The notes beneath the pieces are model-generated. The model saw only the letters and a program-made list of their open reading frames with translations, was not told where the DNA came from and searched no databases. 64,000 nt of DNA from Sphingomonas taxi (GTDB lineage Bacteria; Pseudomonadota; Alphaproteobacteria; Sphingomonadales; Sphingomonadaceae), in NCBI RefSeq assembly GCF_000764535.1, contig NZ_CP009571.1, positions 3,281,001 to 3,345,000 of the forward strand, given 5' to 3'. Shown one piece after another: positions 1 through 8,263 of this stretch. Made by a program: the position numbers and the translations under genes. Numbering within the stretch: position 1 is the first letter of the stretch; each line of letters begins with the position of its first letter.

Positions 1-1
1 C

Positions 2-802
2 GGCAAATGGAGCACCGGCTATAAATCGGGCGGCGCCAATTCGCGCTCGCAGGAATATGACGCGTTCAATCCGGAAACGGTCTCGGTGTTCGAGATCGGC
101 GCCAAGACCGAATTCTTCGATCGCCACGCCCGCTTCAACATTGCGGCCTATGCCGGCACATACAAAGACATCCAGATCGACTTCCAGCGCCCCTATGTCG
201 ACGGCAAGAACGGCGCGACGACGCGGACGACGATCTCGACGGTCAACGCATCCGGTACCGGCGGCATCCACGGCGTCGAGGCCGAACTGACGGTGATGCC
301 GGTGCGCGGGGTGACGCTCCACGGCTCCTACGCGCATACCTATGTCCACATCCCGCCGGCGGTGAATCCCTATCCCAACGCCAAGGGCGATCTGAGCACG
401 CTCGCCGTGCCGATCTACCAGACCTACACGCCGAGCGACTCGGCCAGCGCCGCCGCCGATTTTGAGGTGCCGCTGACCGGTGCGACGCTGCGTGCGCATA
501 TCGACGGCAATTACGATTCGGGCTTCTACGCCAGTTCCAACGACCCGGTGTATGTCGGCGCGAACAATCCGGGCAACGTCTACCAGCCGAAGGGCGATGC
601 CGCGTTCATCGTCAACACGTCGCTGGCGCTCGCCGATATCGCGATGGGGCAGGGCGACGCGAAGGTGACGCTGTCGATCTGGGCACGCAATCTTTTCGAC
701 GAACAGCACGTCTTCTACAAGACCTTGTCCGTCACCACCGGCCTGCAGGGCTTCTACAACGAGCCGCGTACGCTGGGCGGCCAGGTGCAGGTGACCTTCT
801 GA
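2..802 (+). CDS. TonB-dependent receptor, C-terminal part (5' end outside window)
   Basis: This is the C-terminal 266 residues of an outer-membrane TonB-dependent receptor. The frame is open from the left edge, so the plug domain and most of the barrel lie outside. The visible part has the alternating aromatic strands of the beta-barrel, including VFEIGAKTEFFD near the edge, NLFDEQHVFYKT near the end, and a terminal strand ending in a phenylalanine (LGGQVQVTF), as expected for BAM-recognised barrels. The stop overlaps the ATG of the downstream phosphatase gene (TGATG), so the two are probably co-translated. The substrate cannot be told from this fragment. The family call is secure. Confidence 0.9.
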   Translation, partial: GKWSTGYKSGGANSRSQEYDAFNPETVSVFEIGAKTEFFDRHARFNIAAYAGTYKDIQIDFQRPYVDGKNGATTRTTISTVNASGTGGIHGVEAELTVMPVRGVTLHGSYAHTYVHIPPAVNPYPNAKGDLSTLAVPIYQTYTPSDSASAAADFEVPLTGATLRAHIDGNYDSGFYASSNDPVYVGANNPGNVYQPKGDAAFIVNTSLALADIAMGQGDAKVTLSIWARNLFDEQHVFYKTLSVTTGLQGFYNEPRTLGGQVQVTF

Positions 803-1668
803 TGCGCATCATCCCCTCCGCCGTGGCGCTGGCGCTGCTCGCCTCGCTGCCGGGCAGCGCCGTCGTCGCCCGGTCGCAGCCCATCGCGACTGCAACCGCG
901 TCCGCGCACCAACGGCTGCTGCCGTTGCAGGGCGGACGCAACTTCCGCGATCTCGGCGGCTATGCCACCGGTGATGGTCGGCACGTCAAATGGGGGCTGT
1001 TGTACCGCTCCGGTTCGATGCACGGGCTTACCGCGGCCGATTACGCTGAATTGCAGCGGCGCGGCCTCCGCGTCGTCTGCGACCTGCGCGACACGCGTGA
1101 GCGTGCCGCCGAGCCGGTCGATTGGCCCGCGCAGGGCGCGCCGCGGGTGCTGAGCGACGACTATCTGCTCGACACCCGCGACTTTCTGCCCGCCGGTGCG
1201 ATGAAGGACTGGACCGCCGCCGCCGCGCAGGCAGCGATGACCGCGAGCTATCCCAAAATGCTCGTCCAGTTCCGCGGTCAGTATCGCCGGATGTTCGCCG
1301 AGCTGCTCGCCGGCCATGCCCCGCTCGCGTTCAATTGCTCGGCGGGCAAGGATCGCACCGGCATCGCCGCCGCCTTGCTGCTCACCGCGCTCGGCGTGCC
1401 GCGCGCGACGGTGATCGACGATTATCTGCTGACCAACCGCTACCTCGATGCCGCCAAGCTGCTCGCCAGCCCGGCGCAGGCCGACACGCCCTGGGCGCAT
1501 CTGCCGCCCGGCGTCACCGCGGCGCTGGCGGCGGCGGACCGGCGTTATATCGAGGCGGCGCTGGCGGTGCTCGACCGGCATCCCGGCGGCGCAACCGGCT
1601 GGTTGCGCGATGAGATGGGACTGTCGGCGGGGGACATCACCCGGCTGCGCACCGCCTATCTTGATTGA
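802..1668 (+). CDS. Secreted tyrosine/dual-specificity protein phosphatase (Y_phosphatase3 family)
   Basis: A 288-residue phosphatase with an N-terminal signal peptide (ALALLASLPGSAVVA). The family signature FRDLGGY lies near residue 52. The P-loop NCSAGKDRTG has nucleophile Cys179 and the matching Arg (CX5R). The usual His just before the Cys is Asn here. Enzymes of this family remove phosphate from phosphotyrosine or phospholipid-like substrates. The signal peptide places it in the periplasm, which makes cytoplasmic signalling unlikely. It overlaps the TonB receptor stop by one base, suggesting a joint role such as releasing phosphate from an imported compound, which is inference. Confidence 0.88.
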   Translation: MRIIPSAVALALLASLPGSAVVARSQPIATATASAHQRLLPLQGGRNFRDLGGYATGDGRHVKWGLLYRSGSMHGLTAADYAELQRRGLRVVCDLRDTRERAAEPVDWPAQGAPRVLSDDYLLDTRDFLPAGAMKDWTAAAAQAAMTASYPKMLVQFRGQYRRMFAELLAGHAPLAFNCSAGKDRTGIAAALLLTALGVPRATVIDDYLLTNRYLDAAKLLASPAQADTPWAHLPPGVTAALAAADRRYIEAALAVLDRHPGGATGWLRDEMGLSAGDITRLRTAYLD

Positions 1669-1740
1669 CCGGGGCGCCGACGGCGTAGAGAAATCGCCCC
1701 ACTGACGCAGGCCAATCGCCGCCCCACCCCCGCCCGTCAC

Positions 1741-2901
1741 CTATACGGGGCAGGCGGCGCGCGCCGGACGGCGGGCGGCGAGCAGCAGCATGAGCGCCGC
1801 AGCCGCCATCGCCGCGCCGGCGAGCGACACCGCGGGCAGGCCGAGCCCTGCGCCGATCACCCCGCCGCCGAGCGCCGCGCCGATCGCATTGCCGAGGTTG
1901 AACGCCCCGATGTTCATCGCCGAGGCGAGGTTGGGCGCGTCCGCGGCCGCCTGCATCACGCGCATCTGCAACGGCGGCACGATCGCGAAGCTCGCCACGC
2001 CCCAGATCAGGATCGCGACGGCGGCGGGAAGCGGCCAGTGCATCAGCCCGGCGAAGGCGACCAACACCGCGACGATGGCGACAAAGCTGGCGATCAGCGT
2101 CCGCTCGATCGACCGGTCGGCAAGCCGGCCGCCGATCGTATTGCCGATCGTCAGCCCGATCCCGTAGAGAACGAGCATTGCGGTCACGAACCCGGTCGAG
2201 CCGTGCGTCACCTCGCGCAGGATCGGGACGATATAGGTGAAGACGGTGAACATCGCGCTCGCCCCCACCACGGTCAGCGCCAGCGCCGCCAGCACCGGTC
2301 CGCGCGTCAACACGCGCAGCTCGTCGCGCATGTCGCCGCCGGTCGGGGCGGGCAGCGGCGGCAGCGCGAGGCGCAGCGACACCATCGCCACCGCGCCGAT
2401 CACCGCGATCCCTGCGAAAGCGGTGCGCCAGCCGAGCACTTCGCCGGCCCAGGTCGCCAGCGGCACGCCGCCGATCGTCGCGATCGTCAGACCGGAGAAC
2501 ATCGCCGCGACCGCGCCGGCACGGCGCTCGGGGGGAACGAGGCTCGCCGCGACGACCGATCCGACGCCGAAGAAGGCGCCATGGTTGAACGAGGTGACGA
2601 CCCGCGCCGCCATCAGCAGCCAATAGCCGCCGGCCAGCGCCGACAGCGCATTGCCGAGCGTGAAGATGCCCATCAGGCCGATCAACAGCGTGCGCCGGTC
2701 GATCCGCCCGGTGGTCAGCGTCATCAGCGGCGCGCCGATCAGCACGCCCATCGCATAGGCGCTGACCAACATGCCCGCGGCGGGGATCGACACGCCGAGA
2801 CTGCCGGCGATGACGGGCAGCATGCCCATCGGCGCGAACTCGGTCACGCCGATGCCAAAGGCGCCGACCGCCAGCGCAATCAGTCCGATATCCGGTTTCA
2901 T
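1741..2901 (-). CDS. MFS transporter (AraJ/sugar-efflux-like)
   Basis: A 386-residue, 12-helix major facilitator protein of the inner membrane. The N-terminal stretch IGVTEFAPMGMLPVIA is typical of the AraJ/YdhP-type drug or sugar efflux subfamily, and the cytoplasmic loop TGRIDRRTLLIG matches MFS motif A. The start is the ATG at 2901, which begins MKPDIGLIALAVG; an upstream in-frame extension overlaps the aldo/keto reductase and looks non-coding. It lies 13 bp downstream of the aldo/keto reductase on the same strand, and both are divergent from a LysR regulator. The substrate is unknown. Confidence 0.87.
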   Translation of the reverse strand: MKPDIGLIALAVGAFGIGVTEFAPMGMLPVIAGSLGVSIPAAGMLVSAYAMGVLIGAPLMTLTTGRIDRRTLLIGLMGIFTLGNALSALAGGYWLLMAARVVTSFNHGAFFGVGSVVAASLVPPERRAGAVAAMFSGLTIATIGGVPLATWAGEVLGWRTAFAGIAVIGAVAMVSLRLALPPLPAPTGGDMRDELRVLTRGPVLAALALTVVGASAMFTVFTYIVPILREVTHGSTGFVTAMLVLYGIGLTIGNTIGGRLADRSIERTLIASFVAIVAVLVAFAGLMHWPLPAAVAILIWGVASFAIVPPLQMRVMQAAADAPNLASAMNIGAFNLGNAIGAALGGGVIGAGLGLPAVSLAGAAMAAAALMLLLAARRPARAACPV

Positions 2902-2914
2902 GATTGGATGTCCT

Positions 2915-3955
2915 TCAAACGAGCGGCGGGTTGAGGCGGGCGAAGCCTTCCTGCTGGCGATAGGGGGTGTGCGGATAGGGCGGCAGCATATCGCTCGCCG
3001 CATCGAGCGCGGCGATCTGCACAGGGGTCAGCGCCCAGCCGACCGCACCCAGATTGTCGCGCAACTGCGTCTCGTTGCGCGCCCCGATGATGACGGAGGA
3101 CACGGTCGGGCGCTGCAACAGCCAGTTGATCGCGACCTGCGGCACGCTGCGCCCGGTCTCGGCGGCGACCGCCTCCAGCGCGTCGACGACGCGGTAGAGA
3201 TGCTCGGGCTCGACCGGCGGCGCGAAGTGCTCGGTGTCGTGCAGGCGGCTGCCCGCAGGGACCGGGCGGTCGCGGCCGATCCTGCCGGTCAGGCGGCCCC
3301 AGCCGAGCGGGCTCCAGACGAGCGCGCCGACGCCCTGGTCGCGGCCGAGCGGCATCAGATCGGCCTCATAGGCGCGGCCGATCAGCGAATAATAGACCTG
3401 ATGCGCGACCAGCCGCGGCCAGCCGTGGCGATCGGCGATTGCCTGCGCCTTCATCAGCTGCCAGCCCGGATAATTGGAGACGCCGGCATAGCGCACCTTG
3501 CCCGCCGCGATCAGCGCGTCGAGCGTCGCCATCAGCTCCTCGGTCGGCGTCGAGGCGTCATAAGCGTGGAGCTGGAGCAGATCGATGCGATCGGTGCCGA
3601 GCCGCCGCAGCGACGCCTCGACCGCGCGGATCAGCCGCGCGCGCGACACGCCCCAGTCCTGCGGCCCGTCGCCCATTGGCAGGCCGGTCTTGGTCGAGAG
3701 CAGCACCGCGTCGCGACGGCCCTCGATCGCCGCGCCGAGCACCTCCTCCGACGCACCGTCCGAATAGACGTCGGCGGTGTCGAACAAGGTGACGCCGGCG
3801 TCGAGGCAGATGTCGATCAGCCGCCGCGCCTCGGCCGTGTCGGTCTGGCCCCAGGCCGAGAAGAGCGGACCCGTGCCGCCGAAGGTGCCGGTGCCGAGCG
3901 CCAGCACCGGCACGCGCAATCCCGATCCACCCAATTGCCGGTATTCCATCATCAA
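2915..3955 (-). CDS. Aldo/keto reductase
   Basis: A 346-residue NAD(P)H-dependent oxidoreductase with the (beta/alpha)8 fold. The catalytic tetrad is visible as Asp and Tyr in LFDTADVYSDG, Lys in LLSTKTG and His in LLQLHAYD. The start could be either of two adjacent ATG codons (MMMEYRQLG). It is the first gene of a minus-strand pair with an MFS transporter and diverges from a LysR-type regulator 84 bp away, the usual arrangement for a regulator and its target. It resembles the D-threo-aldose dehydrogenase/YajO group, but the substrate is not predictable from sequence alone. Confidence 0.9.
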   Translation of the reverse strand: MMMEYRQLGGSGLRVPVLALGTGTFGGTGPLFSAWGQTDTAEARRLIDICLDAGVTLFDTADVYSDGASEEVLGAAIEGRRDAVLLSTKTGLPMGDGPQDWGVSRARLIRAVEASLRRLGTDRIDLLQLHAYDASTPTEELMATLDALIAAGKVRYAGVSNYPGWQLMKAQAIADRHGWPRLVAHQVYYSLIGRAYEADLMPLGRDQGVGALVWSPLGWGRLTGRIGRDRPVPAGSRLHDTEHFAPPVEPEHLYRVVDALEAVAAETGRSVPQVAINWLLQRPTVSSVIIGARNETQLRDNLGAVGWALTPVQIAALDAASDMLPPYPHTPYRQQEGFARLNPPLV

Positions 3956-4039
3956 CCCTTTCGCGGTTCGGCGTCGCGTGCATAGATGCGGGGCGGATCG
4001 TCAGGGCGGAACCACCCGATCAGGCGAAGGATCTGTGCA

Positions 4040-4954
4040 ATGGAAGCAAAGATAGCAGGCAACGGCGATCGCGCACGCTCGCTCGCCCTCTTCGTCGCGG
4101 TCATCGACGGCGGCAGTTTCTCCGCCGCCGCCAGGGGCTTGGACCTGACCCCGTCGGCGGTGGCGCGGGCGATCGACCGGATCGAGGCGCGGCTCGGCGT
4201 CCGGTTGCTGCTGCGCTCCACCCGCGGGCTCGCGCTGACCGCGGAGGGGCAGGCCTATCTGCTCGCCGCCCGGCGCATCCTCGCCGACCTCGACGATGCC
4301 GAACAGCAGATCGCCGATCAGGGCAGCCCGCGTGGCCGGTTGCGGGTAAGCGCGGCGCTCGCCCACGGCCGGCTGTGCGTCGTGCCGCTGCTCGGCGATT
4401 TCGCGGCCGCCTATCCGCATATCCTCGTCGATATCGCACTGACCGATACGCTGATCGATGTCGCGGGCGGGCAGGCGGATGTCGCGATCCGCTTCGGCCC
4501 GCTCGCCGACAGCGCGCTCACCGCGCGCAAGCTGGGCGAGAGCGGCCGGGTGATCGTCGCCTCGCCCGACTATCTCGCGCGCCACGGCACGCCGACGGTG
4601 CCGGAGGATCTGCACGCGCACAATTGCCTCAATTTCAGCTTCCGCCGCGCCGAGCCGACCTGGCCGTTCCGTCGCGATGGCCGGGATATCTCGCTCTGCG
4701 TCGAAGGCGGCATCGTCGCCAACAACGGGGAGACGCTGGGGCAGCTCGCCACCGCCGGCGTCGGCGTCACCCGCGTCGGCCGGTTCAGCGTCGCCGCCGA
4801 GATCGCCGATGGCCGCCTCGTGCCGCTGCTGGAAACGTATAATCCCGGTGACGTCGAGCTGATCCATGCGGTGTTCGTCGGCGGCGCGCATCTGCCCGCG
4901 CGGGTACGGGTGTTCGTCGATTTCCTCGCCGAGCGGCTCGCCTCGCCCGCGTAA
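4040..4954 (+). CDS. LysR-family transcriptional regulator
   Basis: A 304-residue LysR-type regulator. The N-terminal winged helix-turn-helix (GSFSAAARGLDLTPSAVARA) is followed by the linker helix and a periplasmic-binding-protein-like effector domain. The ATG at 4040 is preceded by a GAAGG-type ribosome site; an upstream extension to about 3986 is less likely because it would run into the divergent promoter region. It sits divergently from the aldo/keto reductase and MFS genes and probably controls them and itself. The effector is unknown. Confidence 0.9.
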   Translation: MEAKIAGNGDRARSLALFVAVIDGGSFSAAARGLDLTPSAVARAIDRIEARLGVRLLLRSTRGLALTAEGQAYLLAARRILADLDDAEQQIADQGSPRGRLRVSAALAHGRLCVVPLLGDFAAAYPHILVDIALTDTLIDVAGGQADVAIRFGPLADSALTARKLGESGRVIVASPDYLARHGTPTVPEDLHAHNCLNFSFRRAEPTWPFRRDGRDISLCVEGGIVANNGETLGQLATAGVGVTRVGRFSVAAEIADGRLVPLLETYNPGDVELIHAVFVGGAHLPARVRVFVDFLAERLASPA

Positions 4955-5053
4955 CCGCCGCTCCGGGCTGGTTTGGCGCTAAGTCGATGAATTATTTATA
5001 CCAAATCTGACGCCAATCGATGCATCGCAACGCCATCCGTGCGTTGTTGGCGG

Positions 5054-7327
5054 ATGGACGACCCAGCAACGATCGCCGATCTGCGCCAGCGCCTCGCCCG
5101 CGCCGAGGCGGCGCTCGCCGAAAGCGAGGCCCGATTGGCCGCCACGCTCGATAGCGTGCCCGTCGGCGTCGCGATGCTCGACACGGCGGGCCGGATCCTC
5201 GTTTCCAACGCGCAATATCAGCGGTTCTGCCCGACCGGGACGATGCCGTCCAACGATCCGGAGCGGCTCTGGCGCTGGCGCGGCTGGGACAAGGATCGCC
5301 GGCCGCTCGAACCGACCGATTTCCCCGGTGCCCGCGCGGCGCGTGGCGAATGCGTCGTTCCCGGCCAGGAGCTGCTCTACACCAGCGACGACGGCGAGGA
5401 CATCTGGGTCCGGGTGGCGACCACGCCGCTACGCGATGCCGAGGGCCGGATCGTCGGGCAGGCGAGCGTGATCAGCGACATCGACACGCTCAAACGGACG
5501 TCCGAATCATTGCGCGACGCCGAGCGGCGGCAGACGTTCCTGCTCACCCTCAGCGACGCGATCCAGTCGATCGACGACGCCGCCGGCATCCGCGACCGGG
5601 TCACCGCGATGGTCGCGACGTGGCTGGCGGTCGACCGCTGCCGCTGGACCGACGCCAGCGACGAGAAAGGCATCGGGCGCGACCCCGGGGATGCGGCGGC
5701 GCTGCACGCCGGCAGGACGGTCGTCGCGCCCGATGGCGCCGAGGGGCGTGCGCGGATCGTCGTACCGGTGATGCGCCGCGGCCGGCTGGTCGCGACGCTC
5801 GGCGTCGAAGACGACGACGCCCGGACGTGGCAGCCGGCCGAGCTTGCGGTGCTGCACGACGTGGCGGAACGCGCCTGGGTGGCGATCGACCACGCCCGTA
5901 CCGCCGCCAGCTTCCGCCAACGCGACGCCGAGTTCCGCGAGGTGCAGGCGCGCGCGCAGCAATTGATCGACGGTATCGCGACGACGATCTGGGAAACGCC
6001 GCCCGACGGCGCGATCGTCACCGACAGTCCGAGCTGGCGCGCCTATACCGGGCAGAGCTACGCCGATTATCGCGGCTTCGGCTGGCTCGACGTGCTGCAT
6101 CCCGACGATCGCGCCGCCACGATGCAAGTCTGGCTGGAGGCGCTGCGCCGGTGCGAGCCGATCGACCTCGAATATCGCCTGCGCGGGCGCGACGGCGCCT
6201 ATCGCTGGATGAACGCGCGGGCGATTCCGCTGCGCGATGCGACCGGCGCGGTGCAGAAGTGGCTCGGCATGAACATCGACATCGACGTCCGCAAGCATCT
6301 GGAAGAAGCGGTCTTCGATAACGAACGCCGCATGCGTGTGCTGGTCGAGGGCGTGCCGCAATTGTTGTGGCGCGCGCGGCTGGCGGGCGACTGGTTCTGG
6401 GCGAGCCCGCAATGGTCGGCGGTCACCGGGCGGCCGGAGCACGAGGGCCATGGCAGCGGCCGGCTCGACTTCGTCCATCCCGACGACGTCGCCGCGGTTA
6501 CCGATGCCTGGGCGCTGGCGCAGGACAGCGGCGGGTTCGACGTCGAGCATCGCCTGCGCCATCAGGACGGCGCCTATCGCTGGTTCAGCACCCGCGCGCT
6601 GCCGATCCGCGACGGGTGCGGGCGGATCGTCGAATGGCTCGGCACCTCCAACGACATCGACGCGCTGCGCCAGGCGCAGGACCGGCAGGAGGTGATGGTC
6701 GCCGAGTTGCAGCATCGCACCCGCAACATCATCGCCATCGTCCAGTCGGTCGCCGAGAAGACGCTCGAGGGAGCAGGCTCGCTGGAGGCGTTCGAACAGC
6801 GTTTCAACGACCGGCTGCATGCGCTCGCGCGGGTGCAGAGCCTGTTGTCGCACGCTGCCGCCGGCCAGCGGGTGACGTTCGGCGACCTGCTCGATTCGGA
6901 ACTGGCCGCGCTCGGCGCCTTCCATCGCGAAGGCGTCGCCGGGTCGCTGGTCCTCGACGGTCCGCACGACGTGCCGCTCCGGTCGGGCGCGGTGCAGAGC
7001 CTCGCGCTGGCACTGCACGAACTCGCCACCAACGCGGTCAAATATGGCGCGCTGAAGGGACGCGACGGCAAGCTCAGGGTGCTGTGGGAGGTCGAGCGCG
7101 CCGACGACGGGATCCTGTGGCTGAACGTCGACTGGCGCGAAAGCGGCGTGACGCTGCCGCCGGTCACCGCGAGGGCGCGATCGGGCGGCTACGGCCGGCA
7201 GTTGATCGAACGCGCCTTGCCCTATCAATTGGGGGCGAAAACGAGCTATGCCTTCACCGATGATGGCGTCCACTGCCGCATCGCGGTGGCGATGGTGTCG
7301 GATCGGGCGGGTGGGGAGTTTGGATGA
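5054..7327 (+). CDS. HWE-family sensor histidine kinase with PAS, GAF, PAS and PAS domains
   Basis: A 757-residue soluble kinase with no membrane segments. A short coiled segment leads into a first PAS domain (about 25-150), then a GAF domain (about 160-285) and two further PAS/PAC units (about 295-415 and 425-545). The dimerisation/phosphoacceptor region has AELQHRTRNIIA, with His554 as the predicted phosphorylated residue. The ATPase domain carries the N-box LHELATNAVKYGA, the HWE/HisKA_2 arrangement. The ATG at 5054 is preferred over 5039 because it gives a natural N-terminus (MDDPATIADL). The stop overlaps the receiver gene start, so the next gene is its likely partner. The signal is unknown; no LOV-type cysteine motif was recognised. 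Confidence 0.9.
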   Translation: MDDPATIADLRQRLARAEAALAESEARLAATLDSVPVGVAMLDTAGRILVSNAQYQRFCPTGTMPSNDPERLWRWRGWDKDRRPLEPTDFPGARAARGECVVPGQELLYTSDDGEDIWVRVATTPLRDAEGRIVGQASVISDIDTLKRTSESLRDAERRQTFLLTLSDAIQSIDDAAGIRDRVTAMVATWLAVDRCRWTDASDEKGIGRDPGDAAALHAGRTVVAPDGAEGRARIVVPVMRRGRLVATLGVEDDDARTWQPAELAVLHDVAERAWVAIDHARTAASFRQRDAEFREVQARAQQLIDGIATTIWETPPDGAIVTDSPSWRAYTGQSYADYRGFGWLDVLHPDDRAATMQVWLEALRRCEPIDLEYRLRGRDGAYRWMNARAIPLRDATGAVQKWLGMNIDIDVRKHLEEAVFDNERRMRVLVEGVPQLLWRARLAGDWFWASPQWSAVTGRPEHEGHGSGRLDFVHPDDVAAVTDAWALAQDSGGFDVEHRLRHQDGAYRWFSTRALPIRDGCGRIVEWLGTSNDIDALRQAQDRQEVMVAELQHRTRNIIAIVQSVAEKTLEGAGSLEAFEQRFNDRLHALARVQSLLSHAAAGQRVTFGDLLDSELAALGAFHREGVAGSLVLDGPHDVPLRSGAVQSLALALHELATNAVKYGALKGRDGKLRVLWEVERADDGILWLNVDWRESGVTLPPVTARARSGGYGRQLIERALPYQLGAKTSYAFTDDGVHCRIAVAMVSDRAGGEFG

Positions 7328-7857
7328 TGGCTGAGACGCTGCTGCAAAACCGCCGGGTGCTGGTCGTCGAGGACGAATATATGGTCGCCGATGCGATGGA
7401 GCGGAAGCTGCGCCGCGCCGGTGCGGTGGTGCTCGGCCCGGTCCCCTCGGTCGCGCAGGCGCTGGACCTGCTCGCGCTGGAAGGGGATATCGACGGCGCG
7501 GTGCTCGACATCAATCTCGGCGACCAGAAAGTGTATCCGGTCGTCGATCTGCTGCTGGCGCGCGGCACGCCCTGCGTCTTCGCCACCGGCAACGATCGCG
7601 CCGACGTACCACCGGCCTATGCGCATCTGATCCGGTGCGAGAAGCCGATCGACGGTGCCTGCCTCGTCTCGGCGCTGGCCGGCGGTGCGCGGCCCGCGCC
7701 GGTCGCCGACGTCCGGCCGGCGGCGTTGCGGCAGATGCGCTACCAGTTGCTCGACCACGTCGAGCGCGCCTCCGACCTCGGCCATACGTTGCTCGCGGCG
7801 AAATTGTGCGAGGCGCTCGACGCACTCGATTCGCTCGACGTGGCATCGGAGGCCTGA
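7324..7857 (+). CDS. Single-domain response regulator (receiver)
   Basis: A 177-residue receiver protein. The acidic cluster is E16-D17-E18 (VVEDEY), the phosphoacceptor is Asp62 (VLDINLGD), the switch Thr is T88 (FATGND), and the conserved Lys is K107 (CEKPID). There is no DNA-binding output domain. Instead the last 45 or so residues form a helical tail (LLDHVERASDLGHTLLAAKL). It overlaps the HWE kinase stop (ATGA) and is followed 4 bp later by a winged-helix protein. It probably acts by protein-protein contact, possibly on that neighbour. Confidence 0.9.
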   Translation: MMAETLLQNRRVLVVEDEYMVADAMERKLRRAGAVVLGPVPSVAQALDLLALEGDIDGAVLDINLGDQKVYPVVDLLLARGTPCVFATGNDRADVPPAYAHLIRCEKPIDGACLVSALAGGARPAPVADVRPAALRQMRYQLLDHVERASDLGHTLLAAKLCEALDALDSLDVASEA

Positions 7858-7861
7858 GTCG

Positions 7862-8251
7862 ATGGCGGCGCGGGATGCGGACGGCGCGGCGACGACCGGC
7901 CATGGCGACCGGCTGAGCGAGGCGGCACGCGCAATCCTCGTCAACCGGCGGTCGCGGCTCGACCTGCTGCCCGCCGAATTGTTCGGCGAATGGCCGTGGG
8001 AGGTGCTGCTCGTCTTGTTCGTCGCCGATGCCGAGGGGCGGCGGCTGACCGGGCGGACGATCACCGCCGAGCTTGCCTGCACGCCGCTGACCATGGCGCG
8101 CTGGATGCAGCATCTGGCGCGTACCGGACTGGTCGTCGGCGACACCAGCGACGATCCCGACGCGCCGCTCACCCTGTCGCCGGCGGGGATCACCGCGCTC
8201 GAAGCCTATCTCGATACCACCTTGCAGACCGCGCACCTGCTCGGCGTGTGA
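7862..8251 (+). CDS. Winged-helix (MarR-like) DNA-binding protein
   Basis: A 129-residue protein with one winged helix. WEVLLVLFVADAEGRRLTG is helix 1 with the turn, CTPLTMARWMQHLARTGLV is the recognition region, and the wing and closing helix end in TLSPAGITALEAYL. The same layout occurs in the protein at 59347-59814 (AGVPRTTALRWIKLLQDRG), so the window holds two paralogues. It starts 4 bp after the receiver gene and is very likely the transcriptional output of the HWE kinase/receiver operon, since the receiver has no output domain of its own. That link is inference. Confidence 0.8.
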   Translation: MAARDADGAATTGHGDRLSEAARAILVNRRSRLDLLPAELFGEWPWEVLLVLFVADAEGRRLTGRTITAELACTPLTMARWMQHLARTGLVVGDTSDDPDAPLTLSPAGITALEAYLDTTLQTAHLLGV

Positions 8252-8263
8252 CCGCGGTCGCGG

